A stretch of 64,000 nucleotides of DNA, from NCBI GenBank assembly GCA_964036665.1, contig OZ038527.1, positions 434,001-498,000 on the forward strand, read 5' to 3'. This stretch comes from Gordius sp. MW1 (taxonomy: Eukaryota > Nematomorpha > Gordioida > Gordea > Gordiidae). How positions within the stretch are numbered: position 1 is the stretch's first letter; every line of letters starts with the position of its first letter. Under the pieces are notes generated by a model. The model did not search any database. It saw only the letters and a program-made list of their open reading frames with translations, and was not told the DNA's origin. Position numbers and translations under genes: made by a program. This document shows, piece by piece, positions 53,939 through 64,000 of this stretch.

Positions 53939-54728
53939 TCATCTCGAACTCCTTAGCAAGTGTTTTCAAACTTTTGGGCCCCTTTGCACGCCCCCCTCCC
54001 CCCCTTTAGCTAAGTCACCAATAAATATAGACATTAGCAAAAATTACCTATTCTATCTCTTTTTATTGTTTAACAATCATCAATATTGCTTTTATTTATG
54101 TGCTATCTGAGAAAAAAATTATTTGAGATCGTCGAAACCTTACATTATCATCGCTAATGAAATATGAATCATCTTAATTTCAGAGAAGAATGATGTATTT
54201 AGAAAATATCGTTCTGTGGTCAAATTCGCAAAAACTTCTCTCTGTGTCTCCCCATTTGAAATTAGCATGATAAAATTTAGTCCTTATTTACGAAAAATAA
54301 TTTCGTATGTAGAAAACATTTGCAAATTATAAATTCTGTATTTATGTTGTTGCATAAATTCCAGTAACTTTAAAAACTAATAATTTTTTTTTACAAATCC
54401 AAAAGAGTATACACTAATTCAAAGGAATATTTGAGCGAATTGCAACCACTTTAACCTATTTAATTTTCATTCAAAAATTAGTACAAAACAAAATATACGT
54501 TCTTAATTTTTAAAATCTAGATTGTTAGATAAACTTTAGTCTTTTGTGTTTTTTAAAGTCTATTTAAAGGCATTAGAGCACCTACATCACAATATGATAT
54601 AAACTCAAAAATAAAGTTTACTGGACGTTTTATCATGTAGTTCGAAATGTCAAAATCTTTATTAAAATTTCTCGTGAAGCAAAAATTTAATTTTTGTTTG
54701 ATAAAATATTACATTTTAATGGGGTGAT
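53939..54728. other. Gene-free stretch
   Basis: AT-rich sequence with no supportable gene or element. Confidence 0.45.
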
Positions 54729-54946
54729 CAGAGCTGTTAAAATTACTTTCCAACAACTAGTTAAGTTACAGTTTTCAAAAAATGAAACTAAAGAGTAACT
54801 AGTTATAGTTTTCAAAAAATGAAACTAATACAGTTACATTTTTTCAGAAGTAACTGGATACAGTTCCAGTTGCTTACCTGATAGAACTAGTAACATTAAA
54901 AGTTACTCAGGTAAATAAAAAAACAGTTTTTTTTAAATATAACAAA

Positions 54947-56107
54947 TAGTGTTTCGATCTCGTCTCGTCTCGGTCTCGAAAACAAAATCTCGTCTCGTCT
55001 CGGGAACGATTAAGAAAATCTCGATCTCGTCTCGTCTCGGTCTAGAAAAATCTCGGTCTCGTCTCGTCTCGACGAGAATTCTCGTCTCGTCTCGACTTTT
55101 AAAGAAAATATATTTGGAATAAAAATTTCTCCTGTTTTATTAAAAATATAAATAAGTGTTCGAAAATCCAAATGGCAAATTTTATATTTTTCGAAAAACT
55201 TTAATACACAAACTTTTTAAAGATTTAGCGGAACACGACATCTCATTGACAATATAAAGATATGAATTAACTCATAAAGATAACATTTTCTATAAAAAGT
55301 GCAGACTAAAAAAACTATAAATAAATTTGAAATATAAAAAATTAAATTTTATTGTTCTAGCAAATTACAATATTTGTATTAAATTCACTGTGTTTGTCAA
55401 CTATAAATGGACTTCGAGAATTATAAGTTCGCTTATAGTTGATTTAGTTGCATAATTGAGCAAAATGAGACCCTTTATTAACCTTTGCTAATGCTTCAAA
55501 GTAGACCTTAACATATTTAAGGCAAATGTTTAAGTCCATTAATATAACCATCATTAATTATAGCTAATAGTGTTTATTGCATGTTTACTATAGCGCTATA
55601 AACCACAAAGTGCGAGTGACATTTAATGATGTTATTATTATTTACCGAATTGATAACTAGTTGCACAAATTAAAACGTTGTAAAAACAACAATAAAAGCA
55701 GCATTATTATAGAATTAAGAACATAAGGTTTAAACTTTAAATTAATGAATACGTATTTAAATGTATGACAAAAATCAACCATACTTAGGTAAATGATTGC
55801 CAAATTTTAATTTTATTGCAAATAAATTAACTACACTTCGGATTTTTTTAATATCAAATATATTCCATACATATTGATTTACACTTAATACCTTAAATGT
55901 AAATTAAAATACACAATAATTTACTAAAATCTAACGATCAATAAAAAGTCGAGATCTCGCCGAGAAAATCTCGTATCGTCTCGTCTCGACCTCAAAATTC
56001 TCGTCTCGATCTCGACTCCATTTTTTAAATTCTCGTCTCGTCTCGTCTCGTATTTCGAGACGAGACGAGACGAGACCGAGATTTTTCTCGGTTTTTCCGC
56101 ATCACTA
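54947..56107 (-). mobile_element. Non-autonomous hAT element, CTCGT-array family, copy C
   Basis: Ends TAGTGTTTCG and the complement of TAGTGATGCGG, with an exact 8-bp duplication ATAACAAA at 54939-54946 and 56108-56115. Close relative of copy A (26043-27190) in opposite orientation over its whole length, including the interior. Confidence 0.93.
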
Positions 56108-56460
56108 ATAACAAACGGCGTCACACTCATCCCATGGTCCCGTGGACTGAATCACTTGGTACTTGACCACGTCGACATATTTGCCCCCAACTCCTCCCGA
56201 CCTTATAATCAGTGCAGAGAATAGGAAGACAACCAAATATTCGTCCCTCGCGGACACAATATTCATTCCCGTAGTGGCAACCACAATTGGTAATTTAGGC
56301 GCTCAAGCTATCGCTCTCCTGAAACAAATTGTTTTAGCGATATCTAACGTCTCATTAGATTTGAAAGAGCACCTTTTTATCAGGCAAAAGATTACAATGG
56401 AAATCGTTAAATCCAACACGATTTCCATACACGGATCAATGCCATCCGTTTAGTTATAGC
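56108..56460 (+). pseudogene. LINE reverse-transcriptase C-terminal fragment
   Basis: Reading through one frame change gives VTLIPWSRGLNHLVLDHVDI, then TTKYSSLADTIFIPVVATT, LGAQAIALLKQ and SLDLKEHLFIRQKITMEIVK. The order TLIPWSRG, KYSSL, FIPV, E/T.LG, FL, LQR.S is a widespread signature at the end of some animal LINE reverse transcriptases. The fragment starts right after the duplication of the hAT element at 54947-56107. A related fragment is at 5430-5640. Confidence 0.75.
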
Positions 56461-57083
56461 GCGTTATTATATCTATTTTTAGTCGTGAATGTAATTTTTT
56501 TGTATACCATTTAATTTATTCACAGATTAGAACAAAAATCACATGGTATTATATGATGATTCAATTTAAAACTCTATATTTTATATTGCAGTCTAATAAG
56601 CTTGTCCGCTTTTCACTAAATATTATGTTACCAAGACTTAATAGGTACGACGGGGGCGCTGGATGGTAAAGGTACATTGAATTTAATAAAAAGTTGTTTC
56701 AATTTAGGAAAATTATCATATATTCTTAAAGACTCAAATATCAAACGGCTTAATGATTCATATTTAGCAAAAATTTTAAAATTAATTCTTTAGTATATAT
56801 TTAGTAGATATATATTTGCTAAAATAAGAAATTATGATACTTGTAATTTATAATAAGTTAGAATATTTATTCGAGATAGTATTTAAATTTAATCCGCGAA
56901 GGAAATTTAAATTTAAAGCGATGAATACAAACTAGACGTGTAATTATATTATAAATTATTTAATGATTTTTAAATTTTATACAAAGCTTTAGGTACTGAA
57001 TTAATGTAACTAACTACAGTTACAATTCCAATGTAAAAGTTACTAATTACAGTTAGTATTCTGAAGAAAGGATTTAGTTCCAG

Positions 57084-57258
57084 CATGGGCATAGCCAAGG
57101 GGGGGGGCAGGGGGGGGGGGGGACGGTTGCCCCCCTCTAAATCCAAAAAATTGTTGAAATTTATTAAAATTTTAGCTAAAATTGCAAAAAATGTTCATTT
57201 TGCCTCTCTTGAAATCATTATTGCCCCCCCTCTAATTCCAATGCTGGCTACGCCCATA
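57084..57258. mobile_element. hAT MITE, CATGGGCGTAGCC family
   Basis: 175-bp element from CATGGGCATAGCC to GGCTACGCCCATA, with long G and C runs inside. Flanks AGTTCCAG (57076-57083) and AGTTTTAG (57259-57266) form an 8-bp duplication differing by two C-to-T changes. Confidence 0.8.
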
Positions 57259-57300
57259 AGTTTTAGGAACTAATTACACGTAACTAGTTACTTAACAGCT

Positions 57301-57623
57301 TTATAAACATAGACTAATAAAACCATAGACTGCCGAACAGCTGATAATTTTACAGCAAATATAGCAACCGCCATATTGTGGGAAATTGTAACCAAACAAT
57401 AGAATTCAGCAAAATTTATTGTTCTAATCTACTTATTTTTTTCCATTTATAAATTAAGTTATTAGTCTTATTTATTTTCTTCAATATTTTATTGTGGAGA
57501 AGTATAAATATACCTGTTGTTGAATTTTTCTTACAATATGGCAGCTATTTTAGTGTCTGAATGATTTTAATAGTAAAAATCAGCTGTTCGGCAGTCTATA
57601 GTTTTATTAGTCTATGTTTATAA
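57301..57623. mobile_element. MITE with 45-bp inverted ends just upstream of NAT9
   Basis: The first 45 bases (starting TTATAAACATAGACTAATAA) recur as a nearly perfect inverse at 57579-57623, with one mismatch seen. The interior of about 230 bp is AT-rich. It ends about 65 bp before the NAT9 start codon, so it overlaps the probable promoter. Confidence 0.7.
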
Positions 57624-57687
57624 ATAAATAACAGCCCTAGAAGGATAACAGCAAATTATATGTAACATATTGTCACTACTTTTCTAT

Positions 57688-58573
57688 ATGCGTAAAAATA
57701 AAAACACATGTATTATTGGGAAAAAGGTTATATTAGTCCCTTACAAAAAAGAACATGTTGAAAAGTTTAACTTATTATATAAAAATGTAAGTGGCTAAGG
57801 TATCACAATTGGATGAGCAAAAGCGAATTGCAGAAGTTAACCGGTAGTAATTATCTTACATTAACTGAAGAATATAACATGTGTCAAACTTGGTTGGATG
57901 ATGAAAATAGTAAATTGAAAAATATTTAATTTCTATATCAGAATGTACCTTTATTATTTTAAGTATGGAAAAATTCAAAAATCAAAATGGGTCACATCCA
58001 TTTCAATACTGTAGCTGTGCACAGTCTAATGAAAATTGTTCCTAGTAATATTTTATTCAATCTTTTAATTTTTCTAGTACTAACAAAAAAGAGATATCAT
58101 CTATGATAGGAGATATAAATTTATTTTTATCTAATTATGATAATGAAAGTGAATTTTCTGAACTAAATTTAAAGCATCCCATTAGAATGGGGGAAATAAA
58201 TCTTATGATAGCAGATTCATTAGATAGGGGAAAGGGTTATGGCACTGAAGCAATATTATTAATGATGAAATATGGAATTGAAATTTTGGACATAGCTTTA
58301 TATTTTGTCAAAATAATAATTAGCAATGAAAATAGTATAAACCTTTTCAAAAAATTAGGCTTTAAAGAAGTAATAATTATTGAAGCTTTATGTTAATATA
58401 TGTACCTTTTTCAGATATCAAAAAGTGATACATTTAAGGAAGTCACAATGTCTCTAGAAATAACCAGAGATTATGCCCTCTGGTTAGAAACAGAAACTCA
58501 AAATGCTCAAATTGTGAATAAAGATTTGAATTCACAATGTTTAAAGTTTTGTTTTTCTGGTAGTATAAATTAA
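57688..58573 (+). CDS. NAT9: NAT9-like N-acetyltransferase (GNAT fold) with four micro-introns
   Basis: Five exons: 57688-57764, 57800-57909, 57942-58044, 58078-58369 and 58415-58573, giving 246 residues. The introns are 35, 32, 33 and 45 nt, all GT-AG, and all are needed to keep frame. The protein follows NAT9 throughout: IIGKKVILVPYKKEHVEK, YHNWMSKSELQKLTGSNYLT, DDENKCTFIILS, MIGDINLFL, GEINLMIADSLDRGKGYGTE (acetyl-CoA-binding block), NSINLFKKLGFKE, and TFKEVTMSLEITRDYALWLE. NAT9 is a conserved GNAT protein reported in flies to affect microtubule stability. An insert of about 20 residues (NGSHPFQYCSCAQSNENCSY) interrupts the region between the third block and MIGDINLFL. A MITE ends about 65 bp upstream. 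Confidence 0.93.
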
Positions 58574-59039
58574 ATAATTCTAAACATTTAAATATAATAA
58601 TTTTGCCTTTTTATGTAAATTGAAAGATGTTGTGCTGTTTGAAATTTTTTTTTAAAATCTATTGTTTTTGTGAATATTTCTAAGAATATATATTACTTTT
58701 TTTACAAAATTTCGCCAATTAATCAATAATATAGACCTCATAAAATAATCAATGGATAAATTTTAGATGTTTATTTCCATATATAAAAGCAACAATTTAC
58801 AACCGTATATTATAGAATGTAGATAAAATAGATTGAAGAAAATTTCGCGCTATATAATAAATATCCACCAAGTTATCGATGATCGCAGCACAAACGTTGA
58901 TTGAACATTTTGGCATAAATTAACGTTCGTTAATATAAGATCCGCGCGTTAAAGTACATATATACGTTTATATTTACAAGAATACACACAAAAAAATATT
59001 TAAAAATATGTTTGAAATCGGATCCGTGTCTTAGTGTCG

Positions 59040-60383
59040 TTAATAAAGCACTTGAGATGCCGAACTGTGACCGACGTATATCACAGCGGCTAGGATGTTA
59101 ACGAGCGCGCTTATGGCAAACACGGGATACCAACGACCTCGGCTTTTGACCACCAAATCGGCGGTAAGAGGCCCACAAATTACGCCTGGCAGCGCTCCCA
59201 GTGTATTAGCTATGGCAAAAGTAGAGCCAGCCGAGCGTGGCGCTACTTCGGCGTGATTGCTCAAATGGCCGGCCGAATTGAAGGCGCTAGCGCCCATTCC
59301 CAGTGTCATGAGCGTCATGGCGGCTAGGAGATTGTCGCAAGCGGCGAACGCTAACAAGCAAACGGCCGGCCCGACCAAGCCTACGAAAGTAGCTGCGCGT
59401 CTTACGTATAAAATAGAGCGCGCTCGTGGACTGGTTAGCAGTCGATCCGCTAAATGCCCGGCCCCGACTCCTGCCAAAGCGTTAACCGCGTACGGGACCG
59501 CGGTTAAGCTTATGTGATCGGAATCGGCACCCAAGCGAGTAGTTAAGTAGGTGGGTAACCAATTGGCAACGGTGTAATTGGTCCAATTCATAGCGAAATG
59601 AGCTATGTAAATAGCCCACAGGGGCCAGGACGTGAAGTATATCAACCACCAGGCGGGTGCGAACCGCGAGCCGCAACCACATACCCCTCCGGAAGCTTTA
59701 GAAAGGCCTAAGCCGGGAGAAAGAGTTCCCTCTTCGACCGCTTGAAGTGCTAGCAAGGGCTGGGTAGCTGTAGCGCTCGAAAGATTAAGATTGACAGTAG
59801 AAGTGGTACTAGTGGCAGCTATAGATCTTCGTTCCTTGTAATAGAGAGCCCAGAATGCAACCCAGGCCAAGCCTAGGGCTCCAAACGCATAAAACATCCA
59901 AGGCCAAGGCATGTGGGGCAAGACCAAAGTAGCTATGCATTGACCAGCCGAACCGAAGGCTAATAAATAACCGAAAGCTCGACTTCTTTCACCGGGTAAC
60001 AGAGTCAGGCTGTATATATGGAAAATGGCGGGCAAAGCGAAGCCCTCGCCCAAACCCATTAGCAACCGAGCCGTAACTATTAAGGGTAGACTGGGAACTA
60101 GGTAGGGGATGAAAAAAGTGGAAGCTGACCACAAGAAAACTGAAGTTCCTAAAACTAGTTTGGGACCTAGCCTAGGAGCAGCTCCGGCTCCTAATAACTG
60201 GGCTGTGAAAAATCCCACTGAAAACGAACTCAACACATAGCCTTGTTGATGTAAGGTCCAACCCAGCCGGGCTGCCATTGGAACTATGGCTATTGGCATA
60301 ATAACGCGATCGGCCGAATTTATGAAATTGGCTAAGGAACAAAAGGCGATGATTGTTGTGTAGGAGGATGGAGATGAGGACAT
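59040..60383 (-). CDS. SLC17/PHT4-type major facilitator anion transporter, intronless
   Basis: Single exon of 447 residues with about 12 hydrophobic segments, typical of the SLC17/PHT4 branch of the major facilitator superfamily (phosphate, ascorbate, nucleotide or organic-anion transport). Visible family features are the helix-1 block NSADRVIMPIAIVPM, LSSFSVGFFTAQLLGAGAAP, the loop RLLMGLGEGFALPAI, NWLPTYLTTRLG, and SNHAEVAPRSAGSTFAIANT with GALPGV after it. A central polar loop (about 189-240) separates the two halves. The gene is visibly richer in G+C than everything around it and has no introns, unlike its split neighbours. That could mean retroposition, strong codon bias or lateral acquisition. 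The RR/VGLVGP and SNH.EVAPR motifs resemble plant/algal PHT4 and animal SLC17A9 alike. Substrate unknown. Confidence 0.9.
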   Translation of the reverse strand: MSSSPSSYTTIIAFCSLANFINSADRVIMPIAIVPMAARLGWTLHQQGYVLSSFSVGFFTAQLLGAGAAPRLGPKLVLGTSVFLWSASTFFIPYLVPSLPLIVTARLLMGLGEGFALPAIFHIYSLTLLPGERSRAFGYLLAFGSAGQCIATLVLPHMPWPWMFYAFGALGLAWVAFWALYYKERRSIAATSTTSTVNLNLSSATATQPLLALQAVEEGTLSPGLGLSKASGGVCGCGSRFAPAWWLIYFTSWPLWAIYIAHFAMNWTNYTVANWLPTYLTTRLGADSDHISLTAVPYAVNALAGVGAGHLADRLLTSPRARSILYVRRAATFVGLVGPAVCLLAFAACDNLLAAMTLMTLGMGASAFNSAGHLSNHAEVAPRSAGSTFAIANTLGALPGVICGPLTADLVVKSRGRWYPVFAISALVNILAAVIYVGHSSASQVLY

Positions 60384-62900
60384 TTTTGCTTACAAAGGTT
60401 GTATAAATAAATTATTGGCAAATGACTGATTATCAGGGAGTTGATGCAAATATTGCGTTATGGCTTAGTCTGCTCAGATATTCCATCACCTATGATTTTA
60501 AACATAAATCTATATAAAATTTTATCAAATCATATAAACTTGTAAAATATTAACAATAATTTAACTCCAGTAATTAAAAAATTTAACATTAAAAGTAGAC
60601 AGTAATTTAATAACTTGTGAGAATTATTTAGTAAATGGAGATTTAACTGTGGAGATGAATAAAAAATTCTTTATATAAAAAAAATTAGCAATTCAAAAAA
60701 TGCTCTAAATATTATAATCATACACAAAATTGTAAAAAATTTATAGGCCTAATAAAAACTTTCTTATGTAATTTAACAATAAAATAGCAATTATATATTA
60801 AGTTTTTACTCTAATATAAATTATAAGATATTGGTGAAAAGAATGTATAAAAATATATAACAATTCAGCATTGAATATGAGTATTTAAGATAAAAAGCAA
60901 GTTTAATTTTACCAAAGGTATCATTCATGTTTGCTTATGTCGAGTATCGAGATAACATATTTTTACGTCGTTTGATTACATTTTGCTGAATTTATACAAT
61001 AAAAATTTGTAAATATTAAAGAGCTTAGAGTATTATGTTATTTATCTATAAATCACGTATAATATAATTCTGTGTTTCAAGTCATTTTTTAAGGTTCTAA
61101 ACCCAAGAATTTCAAATAGAATATAAGATTCTAATTAGCATTCGGCAATTTAAATAATGTATTATGGAAGCAAAATGGTCGCAATATCAATATTATTAAA
61201 TATCGTCTTCAGCAAATCCGATATATCTGAATTCCCACTCCAGATATTAGTAAATTATATTCTAATTTTTAGTTTTTAATTTATATTTCTTTAATGTTAT
61301 ATCTGACACTAAATAAGAATTTATTAAAATTTAGGATTCTGGATTGCTAGAATTTGATCCCCTTTCCGCCATGTCACTAAATTTTTGTAAGATAATAATT
61401 AGTTTTAAAAAATAGCTTCTGAACAAATTTGTTGAATTCAATTGTATAAATTGTATCAATAATATATAAATATTTCTAAATTTCTTAACCATATCTAACA
61501 TTTTGATATACCACTTATAATAAAGGAATATGTTAAAAAATTATCTTGCTATTATTTAAAGTTAACTTTTTCTTTTATCCCTAAAAGGATGAAAAATGTA
61601 GCTATTCAATAATTATTATAAAAAAAACGTAGATTAAAGAGCACTAATTTTAAATGTAAACCAAACGAAAATAGCTTTTATAGTTTTTTAACAATATATA
61701 AAATTCGATAATACTATAATTAGTCATAAGTTAAGATTTGCCAAATGCAAAGTTTAATTGATTTGTTGCCTAAAAAATTTATTAACAAAATTCTTAAAAG
61801 CAGACGTTAATGTAGTTTGTAAAAGTTAAGAAATTATTCGTTCCTTAATTTAAAAATTTTTAATTTAATATCCTTTATTTTTCCCTTCAGCGCGATAGAA
61901 TATAAATTTTACGTAAGAATTAATTAAATAAGCTTAAATTAACTATCTTTGTTTATGCAAGTGCTTATCGAGTTTTCAAAAGAGTCTATAATATTTAAGA
62001 GTTGTTGGAATCTAATAATAATAAATCAAATTATCCCATTATTTATATAATTGTTTAACACGAATTATTAAGAACCTCTTAAACTAGTACCCTTAATGAT
62101 ATTATTATCTTTCCAGATATAAAACTATTAAATATTGGATTTAAAACCATAATGATTGAGGGGAGGATGATCTCGTGCTGTTTGACTATTATGCCAGGCG
62201 ATGTCGATTGCGAAGTTATTTTTAAAAATATTCAAAAATAATTATTTGAATTTATTGCTGGAAATCGATTGTCCTTAATATATGAAAGATACGATTTTAT
62301 CTTTTCTTTAAATATTATTAAGCACAAAGTTTAAAATTATATAATTGAATTAGAACAATAGAAATTAAAATTTTAAAATATTATTTATAAAGTCTATGAA
62401 ACTACTAACGAGTGAACGTTTACTACTAGGACCCAATGCCACTGGTACTATTCATTTGGCCTATATTAATTTTGTAATATATGATTTATATATAACTATT
62501 ATATTGATATTTACAGCTCTTTTCTCGAATTTCTATGTAGAGAGTGGATGTCCAAAACGACTACGAATGAATTCATTAATTTAATAGGATGTAACAGACT
62601 ATGCAGACTTTTGAAGGTTACATAACCCTAGGATTGAGAAAGGCGATGAAAGAATCTTCAAATTTAATTTTACTGCATATAAGGATGTTTTTTTTAATAA
62701 TACTTCCCTTCACAAACTAACTACCCGATTACTATTGTAATATTAAGTCTCAAATCTTATAACCTCTCAAAATAGATAATCATTTTAGCAATAGTCGTTT
62801 CAAATTTTTTGATAAATTATTGATTTAGATACATTCTATACATTACTAACTTGCTATGCTCAACTTTACCAATAAATTCATTCTTCGCAAACGAAATAAC
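60384..62900. other. Gene-poor AT-rich stretch
   Basis: Mostly featureless AT-rich DNA. Two weak coding-like spots were seen (about 62119-62238 and 62396-62584), but neither could be joined into a gene. They are recorded among the rejected items. Confidence 0.4.
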
Positions 62901-62970
62901 ATACGGAGAAAAGAGCTTATGACATATTAAGATTTTAATTAATTTTACAAAATCTTTTCTATTGCCATAG

Positions 62971-63201
62971 TACGTGATTGATCGAAAGGGCAAATGCGTA
63001 CTAGAGATTGTTCATTCTATAACATATAGCATGAAGCATACGATGCGTTTTGATACAAAAAATTCGAAAATGACACATTTGGCATCTAACATAGACGACG
63101 ATTTGGATGAGATGGATGCAAAAGAGAGCAAAAATTCTTGGATCAGCGAAATATATCAGTACTTTTTTGGTGGAGGTTATTCTTTTATCAAATCGCTATA
63201 A
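62971..63201 (+). CDS. Possible terminal exon, unknown protein
   Basis: An acceptor-like site (TTGCCATAG) precedes a 77-codon open frame to a TAA. It reads YVIDRKGKCVLEIVHS at the start and is followed by an acidic stretch (NIDDDLDEMDAKES) and an aromatic end (EIYQYFFGGGYSFIKSL). Composition is less AT-driven than random frames nearby. I do not recognise the family, and no upstream exon could be joined. It could also be an unspliced small frame starting at 62974. Confidence 0.35.
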   Translation, partial: YVIDRKGKCVLEIVHSITYSMKHTMRFDTKNSKMTHLASNIDDDLDEMDAKESKNSWISEIYQYFFGGGYSFIKSL

Positions 63202-63616
63202 TTTTACAAATCTTCTTTGAATCCCGTTTAAAATAAGTGATAAAACATGAAAATAGAATATTTGCTATTTTCTAAATGAAATTTATTTTTCGGGCCTTAG
63301 TATAAATCCATCAATACCTTCTCATTCAAGGCCCATCGACGTTGTAACTGAGTTATGGCAGAAATCAACTTGAGGCTGTTATGTGCTTGTAGCGCCCCTC
63401 TTTGAAAACTTAACTATTTAGCTTCTTTTCCTTTCGATTTGAATATATATTTTGATGATTTTGATCGATCTTAACCCCGATTTACTATGCATAATTAACC
63501 TTTTTATTTAACGCACACACTTCGATGTATTCATTATTATGATCACACTTCTACACTTGTCTAAATTTACATCGTAAACTACAGCCAGCTCTCTTACACT
63601 ATATATTTATCAACAG

Positions 63617-63801
63617 AGGCTGACCGTAAAACGGGATGTGAATCTGTTGATTTGGACCGATTGCATAATTGCATCCCGGTAGATTGTTCGGTAAAGTATG
63701 TCGGTCATAGAAATCATTTCAACGCGCACGCTAAAATGTGTGAAAAAGTTCCTATTTGTTCCAATCAAGGAGGACCTGGAAAACAGCACATAGTAACATA
63801 A
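63617..63801 (+). CDS. Cysteine-rich terminal exon of an unidentified, probably secreted protein
   Basis: After an acceptor site (TTATCAACAG) a phase-1 frame runs to a stop. It contains CESVDLDRLHNCIPVDC and MCEKVPICSNQ around GHRNHFNAHAK: five cysteines in 62 residues, spaced like a small extracellular disulphide domain. The spacing C-x11-C-x4-C-x19-C-x5-C and the low AT bias of the codons argue for a real exon. The upstream exons were not found; the frame at 62971-63201 has no cysteine pattern and cannot be shown to belong to it. A donor-like GTAACA near the end leaves open a further exon. Confidence 0.5.
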
Positions 63802-64000
63802 TGCTTTGATCACATTCATATGTTTTAAGATCACTGGAGTAGCAGCGATTTGGAATAGAGGGGGGAGGGGGAACGATGTTTTATTGGGATTTGACTAGAA
63901 TTTACTAAAAATTAAAATAAAACTTGAAGTAGTGCGTCTCCTGCCTCCCCTTTACAAAGCCTTTGTGGTGTCCATATGCATTTCAAGATCCAAAAGTCAA

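Larger units (their letters stand above)
54729..57297. mobile_element. hAT-like element with GTAACTAGTTAC motifs, broken by later insertions
   Basis: The left end CAGAGCTGTTAAAATTAC and the right end CTTAACAGCTTTA (inverse of TAAAGCTGTTAAG) are flanked inside by AACTAGTTAC-type motifs (54760-54910 and 57000-57295). This layout parallels the GAACTAGTTC element at 35073-39994. No matching 8-bp duplication was found. It hosts 54947-56107, the LINE fragment at 56116-56460 and the MITE at 57084-57258. Confidence 0.55.

Noticed and set aside
62119..62238. Open frame after a TTTCCAG acceptor (includes IEGRMISCCLTIMPGDVDCE)
   Set aside because: Looks coding in composition, but no donor or partner exon keeps frame and the family is not recognised.
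62396..62584. 62-codon frame with a GT-AG segment of 43 nt inside
   Set aside because: The 43-nt segment does not join consistent frames: the first part gives no open frame that continues into the better-looking downstream frame.
63610..63834. Minus-strand 74-codon frame
   Set aside because: Antisense to the cysteine-patterned plus-strand exon, which is the more convincing reading.

Overview
The window is nuclear DNA from an AT-rich animal genome. The genes are split by GT-AG introns, serpin and bHLH genes carry TATA boxes, and most of the space is transposon debris. A neurogenin-type bHLH gene points to an animal, most likely a bilaterian. The lineage cannot be fixed from sequence alone. 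Introns of 32-45 nt in two genes suggest a group with very short introns (some flatworms and a few arthropods are known for this), but that is inference.

Layout. 0.2-1.2 kb: non-autonomous hAT element. 2.0-4.7 kb (-): two-exon F-box/WD40 gene. 5.4-9.2 kb: AT-rich intergenic DNA with a LINE scrap. 9.2-13.7 kb (+): cytochrome b561 gene with long introns, first exon not found. 11.6-14.7 kb: small foldback elements. 14.7-20.2 kb: no gene seen. 20.2-21.0 kb: large imperfect palindrome. 21.5-22.7 kb: decayed RTE-like LINE endonuclease. 24.25-25.1 kb (-): isopentenyl-diphosphate isomerase gene. 25.4-28.4 kb: three hAT elements. 29.2-30.6 kb: miniature LTR retrotransposon with an almost empty interior. 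31.5-32.8 kb (-): disordered protein of unknown function. 33.2-44.2 kb: tandemly duplicated repeat unit filled with nested hAT insertions. 44.85-46.3 kb (+): secreted serpin. 48.9-49.6 kb (+): single-exon neurogenin-like bHLH with a greatly enlarged loop. 50.6-57.6 kb: more hAT elements and a second kind of LINE fragment. 57.7-58.6 kb (+): NAT9-like acetyltransferase with four micro-introns. 59.0-60.4 kb (-): intronless, G+C-richer SLC17/PHT4-type transporter. 62.9-63.8 kb: two possible terminal exons, one cysteine-rich.

The genes do not form a pathway or cluster; they are unrelated single-copy loci (ubiquitin ligase adaptor, ascorbate-linked electron transfer, isoprenoid synthesis, protease inhibitor fold, neural transcription factor, acetyltransferase, anion transporter). 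No CRISPR, rRNA gene or intact tRNA gene was seen. The most unusual signals are the 32-45 nt introns, the miniature LTR element whose tRNA-Leu primer site is still legible, and several hAT families that each carry their own array of a short GC-rich or palindromic motif just inside the ends. Two copies of one family share ends but have unrelated interiors.
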